Assembly: GCA_030549335.1 (NCBI GenBank)
Contig: CM060193.1
Coordinates: forward strand, 62,111,646 to 62,175,645
DNA length: 64,000 nt
Direction of reading: 5' to 3'
Source: Pontederia crassipes
Taxonomy: Eukaryota; Streptophyta; Magnoliopsida; Commelinales; Pontederiaceae
In this document: positions 35,774-49,031 of the stretch, in pieces
How positions within the stretch are numbered: the first letter of the stretch is position 1
Layout of the letters: every line of letters begins with the position of its first letter
Translations under genes and position numbers: made by a program
Notes under the pieces: model-generated
Databases searched by the model: none
What the model was told of the DNA's origin: nothing
The model's input: the letters and a program-made list of their open reading frames with translations, nothing else

Positions 35774-37790
35774 AGCAAATAAGATGGGTTTGGGTTCGGT
35801 AGTATTAGTAGGTAGTATTTTTGTTTTCTTTCTTTTTCATTTCACATGAACTATTTTTTTCTGAACTTTTTCATTGAAATTTGTAACTTTTTAGTTGTTA
35901 GTTTTTTTTTTCTCTAAGAATTCTTTTTTACTATATCGATATTTAGAATAATCTGTATAAATATGTTGTTGATATTTGATCTTGTACAAAAGTTATTAAA
36001 CTCCTCGTCAAAGTTGAATAATGTCCTCTGGATGACTTTTTTTCCATGCTCAGAAAATTATATCTAATTTTAGGGTGCTTTTTTCTACCCCTTTTTGTCT
36101 GTAACTTTACATGGAGTTGATAAATAATTACTTAATATAGTTTATGTTAGAATCACCATTATGACATCAGTTTTAAATGTCATAATTTAAGATTTTGTAT
36201 GTACATAATTTATACGAGAATAACAGGGAAGCTTATGTAAGTGAAAAATGCAATCAAAATACTGGGGAAAAAAAAATAAAAGAATCACGCTCTAACTTGT
36301 TCTTTTAAATCCCTTCTTTAGCATGATATATTTTAAAAAATAAGAAATAATAATCATCACAAGAAATAAGTTCATTAATTTCATAAATCTTTCTTAAACT
36401 ATAATCAATTTTTCATGTTTATCGAGATTTTCAATGTCCCTTCATCAATTTTTATTTTTTATTTATGAAAAAATCAAAATATCCTTTCATAATTTTAAGT
36501 TTTCATCTATTTGCATCACTTTATTTCAAATTACATGAAAGGCATTTTAGTTTTTTTATAAATAAAAAATAAAAAAAGTTCATAAAATTGAATTTAAATA
36601 TTTCACATGAAAAGTTCATGAAATTAGCCTTTAAATATATCCAATTCTTAAGAACCTAATGATCTAGCATAAAAATTTTAATTTGATTTTGACGTTTGAA
36701 TGCAATTTTTTTTGTGAAGACGAGAACTCAACATCAAAATCAAATTATGTGACATAAAGAGAGAAAAATAATTAATTCTTTCCTCGATCAAGCATTCAAA
36801 ATTTTGAATTTGAGTACTTGAGGTATAATTCTACATCCAAATGTAGAAATAAAATGTTCGACCATATAAAAGTTATACTAGTGATAGAAAAGATTAAATA
36901 ACCCACCTACAATATGCCCCTCAAAAAAAAAAACAAAAAAACTCACGTACAATATAACTCTTGAAATTTTAAGATTTTTTTTTTGGGTGGGCCATATATC
37001 GTCAAGTTGTTTTTTTTTTCTTTAGCTGAATATGCTTTTTTTTTCAGAATTTCCCAATTTCCTTAGTAGGAAAAAATAAGCTAAGATTGTATCTACGAAT
37101 TGATGCATGACTAGGAAACTGATAGACTATAAAAAATGCAATAGTCAATTGGTGTCACTTTTCATATATTTTTGGCGTAAATTGACCGTGTACAATTAGA
37201 AGCATTCATCTAATTTATTGTTTATCTACAAGTATATACTTTTAATGTTAAATACGTGCTTCCCCTCTGATTAAATATTTAGATTAAAAAGAATTTAATA
37301 TTTTTTTATTTAAAAGTTATATTTATATCTTAAGTTAAAACTTTAGAAATAAATAAGAAATAAAACAGAAGAAATAAGAAATCACTCTCTAAATTGAATA
37401 AAACAAAGACAGACGGTAATGAAGTTATATTTTTAGTAGTCTTAAGTTCGATTTTTAAAATTATTATTTTAATTAAAATTTATTCTTCTCCTTCGAAAAT
37501 TGGATGTTAATAATTCTCTGGCTGGGTCTCCATCGAAAGAACAAAGACATCGAAATGTTTATAACTTTATATTTGATCACTAATGTGGTTTAAGAAGTGG
37601 ACCATAACTTTCGACCACTAACTTTACATATTTAAATATGAAGTCGCAACAGTTCCTGTCGTCGGAAACGTCACAGTTCTTTTCTAAGCCATGAATGTTT
37701 TGTCCTATTTCCAAGTCAATTCCAAGTGTCGTATTGCCTTTGTTTCTTAAACGAAACAAATGAGAGGGAAGACGGCGCAGCTGCTGAATC
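35769..37790. other. divergent intergenic region, TPLATE / RNF170-like
   Basis: About 2 kb of AT-rich DNA between two genes read in opposite directions, so it must hold both promoters. No transposon, RNA gene or open frame of note was found. Confidence 0.6.
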
Positions 37791-37853
37791 GTGTCACAGA
37801 GTGTGCAGAACTGCGGGGGGGAAGAAAAGGCGGCACAGGAGGGGCAGAGGGAG

Positions 37854-40800
37854 ATGGATGAACCGCTGGCCGAGGACATCTGCTGCATATGCCGTGAGAG
37901 GTTCCAACATCCATGCCAGGCCAACTGCTCCCACTGGTTCTGTGGTGATCCATCCTTTTTTTTCTTTTTTGCTTCTTTTGGTTTCTTTTTCAACTTTCAA
38001 ATGGATCAGATTGTCGTGGTTGACGGCGTACTCCTCCTTGATTACATGTTAACTTTAAGACCGAAAGAACTGATTTTTCGGTAGATTTTCTACTTGTCAA
38101 TATATTTCACGAACGTAAGATGAATGAGTAATTGTCTCTGATAGGATGTGCTGTGGGCAAAGCTACAATTTTGTTTCGGTCCAAACTCCTCCTTGTGTTG
38201 CCACCAAAGTCTGATCTTTACGTGCTGCGATGCCTTAACTGTGAATATGTGTCCTTTTTAATCAGTAGATTCTGATGACTTTGTTTCTTATCTTATGTTT
38301 CAATTTCAGGTAATTGTATTCTTAATCTTTGGCGGCATAGTTTTACACTTCAGCCATGCAGTTGCCCGTTATGCCGGCGTCCAATAACTATGGTAATACC
38401 ATCTGCTGCTACACAGCAAAATTCTGAACAAGAAGTTAATGAAATGCTGGATGGCATTCGAAGGTACAATAGTCAGTTTGGGAGTCGACCTAGAAGCATT
38501 AGTCAGGTAAATTTCCTGTGCGATATGATACGTATTTGTATACTACGTCCTTATGTAACGAGCTTTTAGTGTATTCTTTGTGCAAAATTTTCTCTTCCTG
38601 TTGAAGATTTCTCAATACCGAGCGCTGTCATATCCCTTCACTGCTACTTTATCTTGAATCATACTGAGCATGTAGGTTGACAGATAGAAAAGACAACAAC
38701 AAACGTTGAGCAACCACGAACAGCAAACATGGAGTTGATCAGAACACATGTGGAGAAATATAGGAAGATATAGATACAATTGACAATTAAGTGGGAAAAT
38801 TAATTATGGAAAGCATGTCTGTATAATTTTAAATGCACAACTCTTATCTGCTCACCACTTTCAAATTTCAATCATGGCTAATTCTGGGCAACATTCATGT
38901 AAATAAGGTTATAGATAAAATGATTGTATTACTTCCGCATGGTGTGAAAAGGAATCCATTTCGAAAAGTTGTTTTAAACTGATAGCTTGCATCATATCAC
39001 TTATTTTTTCCTGGATTGAAAGGTGTTACAGGTGATCCTTTTCTTGAATGTCACAAGTGATCTGAAGGTGAAATGAAATTATTTCAGCTAATTTGTACCT
39101 TATAGAAACATTACCTCCTTCACAATTTGATTAAAAAAAGCGCACAAAGATGAAATATTAGGTTATAATTAACTTTTATTTTGTTATTTATTCATTATGA
39201 TGTATTTGTGATGCTCTGCCCAGTACATGCAAGTTAGTTTTCAAAATTAGTAACTGCTGTGCCACCATTGAGGTTTGCCTTTCTATCTTTGATATTTCTG
39301 TAACCAATATGCTAACCCCTATTCATTCTTATTTTTCCTATTATGGCAGGATGACTACTTTGTCTAGTCATCATTTTCGTTCTAAACAAAGATGTATTAT
39401 CCCCATAGACTCCATTTGTAAGAAAATAGAAAAGAAAACCCTAGCAGTTCAGTTTTTCAGCATTAGCAAAATTATGTAATCTTTTCAATAGAGATCGGCA
39501 GGCATTCCACTTCTTGTACCCACCATCTTTCTGACATTTATACGAGGAATTACAACTAGCATTTCTTGTTTTCAGCCTATCAACTAAGCATGTCTTTTTG
39601 CAGAGGTTCCAGGACCTTCCATTTCTTCTCTTCAGGCTATTGATGGAATTCAGGCATCCTCGAGCATCACTTTTAAGCTCCTTTCTCCAGGCCCGTCTTG
39701 TCCTTGAAGTAAGTGCATTTGATGGCTGTCTGTTTCCAATCATTCGAGAATTTAGTTGCATCTAGTATGAAAGTTGACTAGTTGTTGTACTAGTTCATGA
39801 TATATGCGCATGTAATCAGACACCTCATCTAAACTTTTGATCTATTAATATATTCATTGTAAAGGTTGCGACTTGTGACCATCATCAGAACCTTTTTTTT
39901 CCTAATCCTGGGCAAAAATGACAAATTTTCCTTTAGTTGTTGTAATTCTGGTCATTTTGGTTTTGCCTTGATGTTCTGTCAAGTAATATGGAGAAAGTAA
40001 TTCCCCGGATAACCATTTTAGTTAAAGAACTATCCAATCATGTTTGGCTGATAGACTTCAAATGCTCCCTTATAATCGATTTGGTTCAGTTCAGTTCCTG
40101 CAGTAAAATAGAAAACTCTTAATTTCCAGCTTAATACTCTGGTGGAGGTACACCCTTGCATATGGGTACAAAAGTCATATGATTTAATTTCCAATTTTGA
40201 CTTTATGAATAATTCAGACATTAACCATAACTTTGCATGAACTAATCATAACCTAAATATGAATAAACCTGGAATTCAAGTAATAGCATAACTATAATTT
40301 TCTTTTATATATTTATTTGTGATCCTTTTCAAATGGTCAATTTTGGAAATTAATCTTGGCAATTAATCAGGATGACTATAGTAATTCACTACACACCATA
40401 CCCAAAATAAAAGAAGAGGAAGTATATCTTTGTATGCACCCTAAGGATAAAAAATACATGGGCACAACTTTGAAAAGAACAAATTCACCACATGACTCCC
40501 CCACCCAATGTGATTCCTTAATATTTTGCTCTTTTTTTCTTATTTTGTTACCATCCTTGTATAGCCGTTTGACATCCATAATACTGCAACTGTCAACACA
40601 TTGCGATCTCATTTTTGAGCCATGGAGGCTGAGCTTTTTTTTTCTTTCGTTTTATTCATCTTTTCCATCATCATATGCTGAGAATTAGATGATGTTGGGC
40701 ATATTGCGACTTTTTTTCCTCCGGACAGTTCATACATAGCTTCTAGAAATTTTGGATATGTAGCCGAACAGTGGCATAAAAGCAAGCCAGGAAAAAACTT

Positions 40801-41492
40801 GCGTCTAAAAGGTGGGAACTTTAATGTGCAAGATTGGAAACAATTCTGCAAGATTATCAGGTTATGAGAAAGACCACCAAATGATAATCAAACGCTAGGC
40901 ATCCTGGAATCGACCACTGTTGCAAAAGATATTATATCAATCACACATATGAAGAATACTGAATGCAGTACCTGAAGATTTGCTTAAGAAACAACACCGG
41001 CTTTGAACTGTGAAAAGTCAAACTAGGATGGTGTAAACATTTCAGACGAGAAGAAAGGATGCTAACTGTTAAAGGATTAAGACAATCCATATATATCATA
41101 ATTCCTCAAATGCATGAGGATTTGCTTTGGTCATTTTATTTTTTGAATAACTAAAATAAATCTGGTTTTGCAGGTACTATTTGGCTTGATATATTTAATC
41201 AGCCCAGTAGACCTTCTTCCAGAAAGTAATGAAACTTTCCATTATTTCTTATTGTCGACTAATATTTTATTACGTTTTTAGTTATCCAACTTATAGTTGA
41301 TTCATCACAATACATATAGGAGTCTTCGGTCTTGTTGGCTTCATTGATGACATATTACTGCTGGTAATTGTGTTCTTCCACATTGCTGCTACTTACCGCA
41401 GCGTACTTCTGAGCCATTTCAGTAGACGCCGACGCATTGAACGCCAGTACGTCGGAGTCGGATATCAAGCACGGCAACCCATAGACCGCTAG
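37854..41492 (+). CDS. RNF170-like RING E3 ubiquitin ligase with DUF1232
   Basis: Five exons: 37854-37944, 38310-38506, 39604-39708, 41174-41225, 41320-41492, giving 618 bases (205 codons and a stop) from MDEPLAEDICCICRERF. An in-frame ATG at 37791 would add 21 residues. The C3HC4 RING is at residues 10-60: CCIC, QANCSHWFCGNCI, CSCPLCRRP. A linker ends DLPFLLFRLL. The C-terminus is a DUF1232 domain (LIYLISPVDLLPE, GFIDDILLLVIVFFHIAATY) with two membrane segments and a basic tail. Animal RNF170 is an ER-membrane ubiquitin ligase; an ER-membrane role here is inferred. All introns are GT-AG. Confidence 0.9.
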
Positions 41493-44093
41493 TTCTATCC
41501 CACAGCTGGACTTGGGTTGCACTGTTGTAAATTTGCATTATCATTTTTGTAACAGCAATCATGTTGCATTTGTGACCTCGTGGAGTACTAAGAATTTGTG
41601 ACTGGTCGCATAAACTTTGGATACTTGGCATTTTTAGCAGAGAATAAATGTGTGCCCCTGCATCTGTGATACTAGAAAAAAGAAAATTCATCCTTTCTTG
41701 GAAGCTTCAACTTCTCTTGTGCTCAATGAGTCAATCCTTCATTTCAGAATCTGATTGCTGCTGAGTGAGTGGAGTCGTTGAGCAAATTACAGTTATCTGC
41801 TTAAACTTTGTTTATTTGATTGGTCTTCGCATCATTGGAACAGCTATCCACACTCGTATGATCTATATTACTATATGCATTATCTTGATTAAGTTCCCTG
41901 ATCATTTTGAAAACTATACAAATATTCATATAAATTTGAGTGCGGTTGTAAGGACTGCTCAGTATATTAAATGATTTATTAACATGAACCATTGTGCAAA
42001 AGTAGTAGATGCAGATAGAAAACAGCGTGCCAGTGTCTTGCAAGAGACCAGAAATAATCAAGATGTGGACAGGTTATCATATCATATAACCCTATCCTGA
42101 TGAAAGTTTTTAACTGCAGGTTCCTGGTTTTGATATGTAATAACTTGATCAACCGAAGGATGAAAAAACTCTCAAAAGCACCGAAATCCGGAGGGCAGAT
42201 TTGTTTTCTGGTTCAAAAAGCAAAAAAGTAGACAGATATATCCTTAGAAATAGAGGTAGTTGGGGAGTAAAATGGACATATGACAAAAAGGTGCAAGAAG
42301 ATGGCTAAAACTACAAAAAAATCATCTTTTCTTTCCCACCTTCTTCATTCGGCTGAGGGTGTTTTCTCACCTTGGGGCTATTGTTTTGGTGCTTTAGGAG
42401 CTCCACAAAGGGGAGAGGAAGTGCAAGGTGCAGCCGGATTGGAAGAGGAACTACGTTGGAAAGGAAAGGGAGCTAAAAAAAGAGAGGAAATCTCTAATTG
42501 CTTAGGGATTAAGGTAAATAGGATGAACCCATTCCTTATCTCATTCTAGCCATTCTTAGAATTAGAATGAGATGTGATTTGTGTTCTTGGATTGAATTTG
42601 AGCATTTCTGTGATGGATTTCATCTTTCTCTCTTGCCATCGATTGTGATTTATGAATCTTGTATGAAATATGGAAGGAGCTTAAGATTGTATGTCTTAAA
42701 TGCAATGTGGCTTGCTTTACTCGGATTTACTCATGTTCATGAACTCTAAATGCATAGAACTTGTAAGGTAAATGCATAATGAACCTTGGTTGGTTGTTTT
42801 GGCGATAGAGGCTTGAAACGATCGATTTTATGGTTTTCAGGCATAGACCGATCGACCGCGCCTGGTTGACCGCTCTATAGTAAACAATGGCCAGCAAGAC
42901 CACTGATCATGATCGATCGATCATACGGTCGACCGACGAAGGGTCAAAATTCGACTGGCAATGCCACTCGGTCAAGTGGATGATCAATCAGTCTGGGGTA
43001 AACATCGACCAACAATGCCACTAATCATAGTCACTGATCATGACCGGTCAAGTACACGATCGACTGGTGACATGGCCGATCGAGATTAAAAAATTTGTTC
43101 TGATTTATCATTTGATCGGCCAATGGACTGGCCAGCTCAACCGACCGATAGACCGGTTCGAACCTAATGCATGATTTTGATGATGTAACCTAATGATTCT
43201 TTTATCAATTGTTTATTAGTTGACATTATGCTATGTCATATCATGTTTCATGCATTTATGAATATGATTGCCATTATATTGATTGACTCACCTAGAATTC
43301 AACTTTGCATGCTAAATCGTAAAAGTAAAATGAATCATTGTATTGAATTGGACCTATTGTGGTTGAAGCTTGGCCCTCGGCAAATTGGATCGAATCATTA
43401 TTATATTATTATAATATATTCATGAGAAATGAATGCAAGTAATTACTCGGATTGGCACACCTTTGGGGTGTCAATTGTGTGCGAGTTACCCGACTTGGCC
43501 AACCATCATGACGACGAGGATCCAAGTACCATAATATATCAAATAACTCACTAATATTGTCTGTAAATGTTTGAAAAGATCGCATGAATCATGATATCGC
43601 TAGAATTGTTTGTTATCGTTCATGGGCATTAAATGTTAATGCAATCATTTATCGACTAGTCAGTGATTGATATTTTCATGGGGCATTTGCGGTGAATAAT
43701 GCCATCAGACTTATTGTTATCAAATGGAATCGAATCATTCATGAATGTTTTATCGGCATATTTTATAATGTTCCTTCATCATGTTTTTATCATTTTATCA
43801 CAAGTTACCATTTTTTTATGGCCCTTATATACAATTAAAATTAATGGGAGGTGGACGTGTCGTGAGACTGATTTCGGGAGGATGTTACATGATCTCAAAT
43901 TGCAAACAGTGTGACACTACTGCTGATGCCAGGAAGTGTTGGCATGATTCTGGTGGAATTTGATTATCCTCTCCAAGTTAAGATTTTCCTTATTGGGTGG
44001 AGAATTTGATCGACTGAGGTAGAAATAAGAGCAAACTTGGAAAACAAGGTGAAGCGGAAACTTGCATTGCGTGCACTTCCTCTCTCAGAGTTT
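41493..44093. other. intergenic DNA with a palindrome-rich patch
   Basis: No gene is recognised. From about 42790 to 43170 the sequence is crowded with gaccgatcgaccg, gatcgatcgatc and gtcgaccgac words and is more GC-rich than its surroundings. The same words occur in the candidate LTR near 59720-59850, so this may be an LTR remnant. 43440-44090 is moderately AT-rich with nothing identified. Confidence 0.5.
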
Positions 44094-44098
44094 CCGAT

Positions 44099-44446
44099 TG
44101 TTAATAATGTCTTGAATCTGAACCCAGTTGATCCCCTACATAGTCAGACGCTTCAGCAGAATCTGAACCCAGCAAAATTTTTAGGGTATTCTGTTTGTGA
44201 TTCAGATTTTGATTTATTTCCTTATCACGAGATAGGTGTCCTATTTTTAGGAGATTTATTTAGAGTCTCAGTCCGTATGTAATTCCTCTCATTTGTTAAA
44301 GGGAGTGCCTATATAAACTCCTTAGGAGTCTAGACAGAGACCCATCCTTGTAATCATCGTTATTCCATAACAAAGAGCCACCGCCGTTTTTCCTCCTCGC
44401 GTTCTTCTGTATTTCGTGCGATCCATCTCTCCCGCTTTTCGTAACA
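44099..44446 (+). repeat. copia 2 5' LTR
   Basis: It starts tgttaataatg and ends cgtaaca. A TATA-like tatataaac lies at about 44310. About 25 differences from the 3' LTR by eye (near 7%), including a one-base indel. Confidence 0.9.
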
Positions 44447-44449
44447 AAC

Positions 44450-44462
44450 TGGTATCAGAGCC
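44450..44462 (+). promoter_or_regulatory. primer-binding site of copia 2
   Basis: tggtatcagagcc lies three bases after the 5' LTR and is complementary to the initiator-Met tRNA 3' end. Confidence 0.9.
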
Positions 44463-44497
44463 TTAGGGTTTGTCAGCGATTTTCGATCAGCAGGGAG

Positions 44498-45483
44498 ATG
44501 GCGTCGCACAACGTGAGCGTGGAAAAGTTCAACGGCAGAGACAGTTTCGGGTTGTGGCAGATCAAGATGTGGGCGCTTTTGAAGCAACAAGGAGTCTGGG
44601 CGCCGCTCTCAAACGTGTCGAAGAACAAGCCAAAGGAGGAAGACTCGAAGGGCAAAGAAAAGGAGATCGACCTTGCAACTTTGGCGACACAGGAGGAGAA
44701 GACGCACTCGATGATTCTGTTGTGTCTGGCGGATGAGGTGGTAATCGAGGTCGCAGATGAAGAAAAGGCGGCCAGTCTATGGTTGAGACTCGAGAGTCTA
44801 TATATGACGAAGTCTCTTACCAACAAGTTACTGTTGAAGCAACGTCTGTTCTCTCTCTGCATGCAGGAAGGTACCCCTCTGAAGGAACATCTTGATCAGT
44901 TAAATTCTTTGTTGATGAAACTCAGAAATATCGATGTTAAAATCGAGGATGAAGATGCTGCCCTAATTCTGTTAGTTTCGCTTCCTCCATCATATGAAAA
45001 TTTCGTTCAGTCTATGAAGCATGGGGAGCATATGAGGTGCCACTCTACCGCACCAATGCAGGTTATGAAATAATAGATGTTCCTCCGCCGTTTGGGCATA
45101 GGGCATCTGGAAATTCTGCAGAGACTCAGACCGCGGGTTTGATATCGACCGCAGAGAAGGGACATTCCTTGAATTCAAAGAAATCCAAGTCGAAGAAGAA
45201 GAAAATCACTGTGAAAGACATATGTAATTACTGCAAGGAACCAGGTCATTGGAAGAAGGATTGTCCGAAGAAGAAGAAGGCCTCCGTCGCTGCGGTGGCA
45301 CAGGAAATTTGGAATTCCGAAGATGATTTGGTTCTGGCTGTTTCTGATCACGGATGTCTGACAAATAGTTGGATTTTGGATTCGGGGTGTTCCTATCATA
45401 TGACTAAGAATAAAGAGTGGTTCTCAACTTATCAGAAGATTGATGGTGGAAACGTCATTATGGGCAACAATGCAGCCTGTTAG
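44498..45483 (+). pseudogene. copia 2 gag, zinc knuckle and protease start
   Basis: The ATG at 44498 opens gag (FNGRDSFGLWQIKMWALL; LRLESLYMTKSLTNKLLLKQ; LLVSLPPSYENFVQSM). A frameshift at about 44990-45070 moves the reading to the next frame. That frame has a zinc knuckle CNYCKEPGHWKKDCP (45223-45267) and the protease motif WILDSGCSYHMTKNKEWF. The frame is cut by a TAG at 45481. Confidence 0.88.
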
Positions 45484-45501
45484 ATAGTTGAGATCGGTTC
45501 T

Positions 45502-46911
45502 GTGCAGATCAGGACTCATGACAATCTTGTGAGGACGCTGACAGATGTCCGCCATGTTCCGCAACTGAAAAAGAATTTGATATCACTTGGAGTCCTCGAC
45601 TCTAAAGGGTGTCAGATCAATGCTGCTGGAGGCATCCTCACGGTCATGAAGGGTGATGCTACGGTTCTGAAGGGAGTCAGACAGAAGTCCTTGTATGTAT
45701 TACAAGACAAGACAGTCTCTGACGTTGATGCAATGGCTAGTTCATCCGAATCAGATAGGTCCAGGCTGTGACACATGCGGCTTGGGCATATGAGTCAGAA
45801 CGGGATGAATATCCTCAGCAAACGAGGTCTTCTAGGAGAGAAGAAGATATTTGAAATCAACTTCTGCAAGCACTGTGTATTCGGCAAACAGCGAATGTCT
45901 CAGTTTGGCAAGACAGTGCACAGGACGAAGGCGACACTTGACTACATCCACGCCGATTGTTGGGGTCCCTCTCGTGTTCCATCATTAGGAGGTGTGAGGT
46001 ACTTCCTATCTGTGATTGATGAATACTCGAGGATGACTTGGGTATTCATGATGAAACACAAGAGTGAGTCCTTCAAGGCCTTCAAGCAGTGGAAGGTTCT
46101 AGTGGAAAATCAGACGTCGAAGAAAGTGAAGCGTCTTCATACTGACAATGGTTTGAAATTCTGTTCTGCTGAATTCGACCAGTTCTGCAAAGATGAAGGC
46201 ATTGCCAGGCATCACACAGTCAGGGATACTCCACAGCAGAATGGAGTTGCAGAACGAATGAACATGACACTTCTGAAGAGGGCAAGATGCATGCTCTCTA
46301 ACGCTGGCCTGAATAGAACATTCTGGGCTGAAGTTGTTAACACAGCTTGCTACTTGGTTAATCGAAGTCCGGCGACTGCGATTGATCTCAAGACTCCAAC
46401 TGAGGTATGGTCAGGAAATTCTGCTGATTATACTTGTTTGAAAGTTTTTTGTTGTCTAGCATACTATCACGTCAGTGAAGAAAAGTTGGAGTCAAGGGCC
46501 AAAGAAGGGGTGTTCATGGGATATGGTGCAGGAGTGAAGGACTACAGAATCTGGTCTACAGAATACAAAGTCATCCACAGCAAAAGCGTGACCTTTGATG
46601 AAGCATCAATGCTTCAGTTGAAGGTGGAGGCTGAAGAGAATGTCAGTAAACAGGTGGAGGTTGAAATCACTCCAACTGAGGATGATGTTGAAGGATCACC
46701 TCAAAAAGCAGAATCAGAAAGTGAAGAATCTGATGAGCAACCTGAAGAGGAGTCAATTGCTGTTAGACGTCCTCGCAGAGAAGTGGATCCTCCTAAGCGA
46801 TATGGTTTCGAGGACATGGTTGCTTATGCACTACAGGTAGCTGAAGAGGTGGAGTCCCTGAAGCCGTCCTCTTATAGGGATGCCATCACATGTGTCGAAT
46901 CTGGACAGTAG
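45502..46911 (+). pseudogene. copia 2 protease end and integrase
   Basis: It continues in the same frame past the TAG at 45481. A TGA at 45769 replaces the residue just before [16 protein letters not shown], the start of the integrase zinc finger (with [10 protein letters not shown]). The core has [31 protein letters not shown] and [18 protein letters not shown]. An acidic linker follows. It ends at a TAG (46909-46911) at a Trp-like position. Confidence 0.88.
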
Positions 46912-46920
46912 ATCGCTGCT

Positions 46921-48417
46921 ATGGGTGAGGAGATGGAATCTCTTCACAAGAATCAGACGTGGGAACTGGTCAAGTTGCCTAAAGGCAAGAATGTTGTTGG
47001 CTGTAAATGGATCTTCAAGAAGAAAGCAGGAATTTCAGGAGTTGAAGGTACGAGATACAAAGCACGACTGATTGCTAAATGTTATAGTCAGAAAGAAGGT
47101 GTGGACTACAATGAGATATTCTCACCTGTTGTCAGACATACTTCTATCAGGGTGCTACTTGCTCTTGTAGCACATCAGAATCTAGAGCTCGAGCAATTAG
47201 ATGTGAAGACTGCTTTCCTCCATGGAGAACTTGAAGAAGACATTCTTATGAGCCAACCAGAGGAATTCTTCATTCCAGGAAAGGAGAATCAAGTTTGCAG
47301 TTTGAAAAAATCTCTGTATGGCTTGAAGCAGTCTCCCAGACAATGGTATAAGAGGTTCGACAGCTTCATGATCAGTAAGGGATTCAGTCGAAGTCCCTAT
47401 GATTGCTGTGTATATCACAAGAAGGTGAAGGACGGCTCCACCATCTATCTGCACTTGTATGTTGATGATATGCTTATTGCTGCTAGAGACATGACAGACA
47501 TTCAGAATCTGAAGAAGCTCTTCAGTGCATAATTCGACATGAAAGATCTTGGTGCAACATAGAAGATTCTGGGGATGAAAATTCTAAGGGATCGCGCACA
47601 GGGTAAACTCTTCTTATCTCAGAAAAGTTATATTGAGAAGATTTTATCCAGATTTGGAATGTCAGGAGCGAAACCTTTGAATACTCCATCAACTGTAAAT
47701 GTTCATCTTTCTGTTGTCTTCGCACCAAAGTCAGAAGCAGAAAATGAGTATATCTCCCGGGTTCCATATGCTAGTGCAGTTGGAAGTCTGATGTATGCCA
47801 TGATTTGCACAAGACCAGACATTGCTCATGCAGTCAGTGTTGTCAGCAGGTTCATGAGCGATCCAGGAAAGGAGCACTGGCAAGCAGTGAAGCGAATTTT
47901 TCGATATCTGAAAGGAACATCTGATATTGGCCTCATCTACAGAAGTGATAAAGAATGTTTGGTTGCATGGTACTCAGATTCAGATTATGCTGAAGATGTT
48001 GATGGAAGACGATCTATGACAGGCTATGTCTTCACTTTGGGTAGTTCAGTTATTAGTTGGAAGGCTACACTTCAGCCATCAGTTATATTGTCCACCACAG
48101 AGGCTGAATACATGGCACTGACAGAAGCTGCCAATGAAGGCATCTGGTTAAAAGACTTAGTTGGAGATCTCAGATTACATCAGGAGCAGGCTATAGTGCA
48201 CTGTGACAGTCTGAGTGCAATATGTTTAGCCAAGGATCAAGTACATTATGAAAGAACCAAACACATTGATGTCAGATATCACTTCATCCACACTGAGAAG
48301 AGGATCAAGGTGAAGAAGATTGGCACTGAAAATAATCCAGCTGATATGTTCACCAAATCTGTTCCTCATGGCAAATTCCAACACTGCTTGGACTTGCTTA
48401 ACATCAATACTTGGTAA
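46921..48417 (+). pseudogene. copia 2 reverse transcriptase and RNase H
   Basis: RT motifs are VGCKWIFKKKAG, LDVKTAFLHGELEEDI, YGLKQSPRQWYKRFD and catalytic YVDD in LHLYVDDMLIAARD. Stops at 47530 and 47560 interrupt the C-terminal part. RNase H follows (SDSDYAEDVDGRRSMTGYVF, STTEAEYMALTEAANEG, HCDSLSAICLAKDQVHYE, TKHIDVRYHFIH) and ends at a TAA at 48417. All parts share one frame. Confidence 0.9.
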
Positions 48418-48482
48418 TAGTTCCGAGGTGGGGCTGGAGGCGGCGTGGCATGATTTTGTGTTCTCTGAAGATGATTCAAGTC

Positions 48483-48494
48483 AAGGTGGAGATT
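48483..48494 (+). promoter_or_regulatory. polypurine tract of copia 2
   Basis: aaggtggagatt is immediately before the 3' LTR start. Confidence 0.8.
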
Positions 48495-48843
48495 TGTTAA
48501 TAATGCTTTAAATCTGAACACAGTTGATCCCCTACATAGTCAGGTGCTTTAGCAGAATCTGAACCCAGCAAAATTTTTAGGGGTATTTTGTTTGTGATTC
48601 AGATTTTAATTTATTTCCTTATCACGAGATAGGTGTCCTATTTTCAGGGAATTTATTTAGAGTCTCAGTTCGTATGTAATTCATATCATCTGTTAAAGGA
48701 AGTGCCTATATAAACTCCATAAGAGTCTAGACAGAGACCCATCCTTGTAATCATCGTTATTCCATAACAAAGAGCCGCCGTCGTTTTTTCTCTTCGCGTT
48801 CTTCTGTATTTCGTGCGATCCCTCTCTCCCGCTTTTCGTAACA
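48495..48843 (+). repeat. copia 2 3' LTR
   Basis: It starts tgttaataatg and ends cgtaaca, and is followed by ccaat, the partner of the 5' flank ccgat. Confidence 0.9.
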
Positions 48844-49031
48844 CCAATGAAGGTTAAAAATGTCCAAGCACACAAAACACCTCGAGGATGTCTGTGCAGA
48901 GTTGTCTAGAGGTGACAATTGATCTAATTAAGGGACATCATTTATAGTGTGAGGTACATAAATATAGCTGAAGTAAACTTGACTAGAGCCTGAAGCAAGA
49001 GAAACAACTAAAGAAAATATCCTTGGAATAG

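Larger units (their letters stand above)
44099..48843 (+). mobile_element. Ty1/copia retrotransposon 2, both LTRs present
   Basis: LTRs of 348 and 349 bp flank one gag-pol region in copia order. A primer-binding site follows the 5' LTR and a polypurine tract precedes the 3' LTR. Flanking 5-mers are ccgat (44094-44098) and ccaat (48844-48848), one transition apart. The open frame has one frameshift (about 44990-45070) and five in-frame stops (45481, 45769, 46909, 47530, 47560), so it is inactive but recent enough to be read end to end. The protease and MGNN motifs suggest the Tork/Tnt1 lineage, tentatively. Confidence 0.93.

Noticed and set aside
35623..35778. N-terminal extension of TPLATE
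   Set aside because: It is translated from the (CT)n microsatellite; the conserved protein begins at MDIL (35622).
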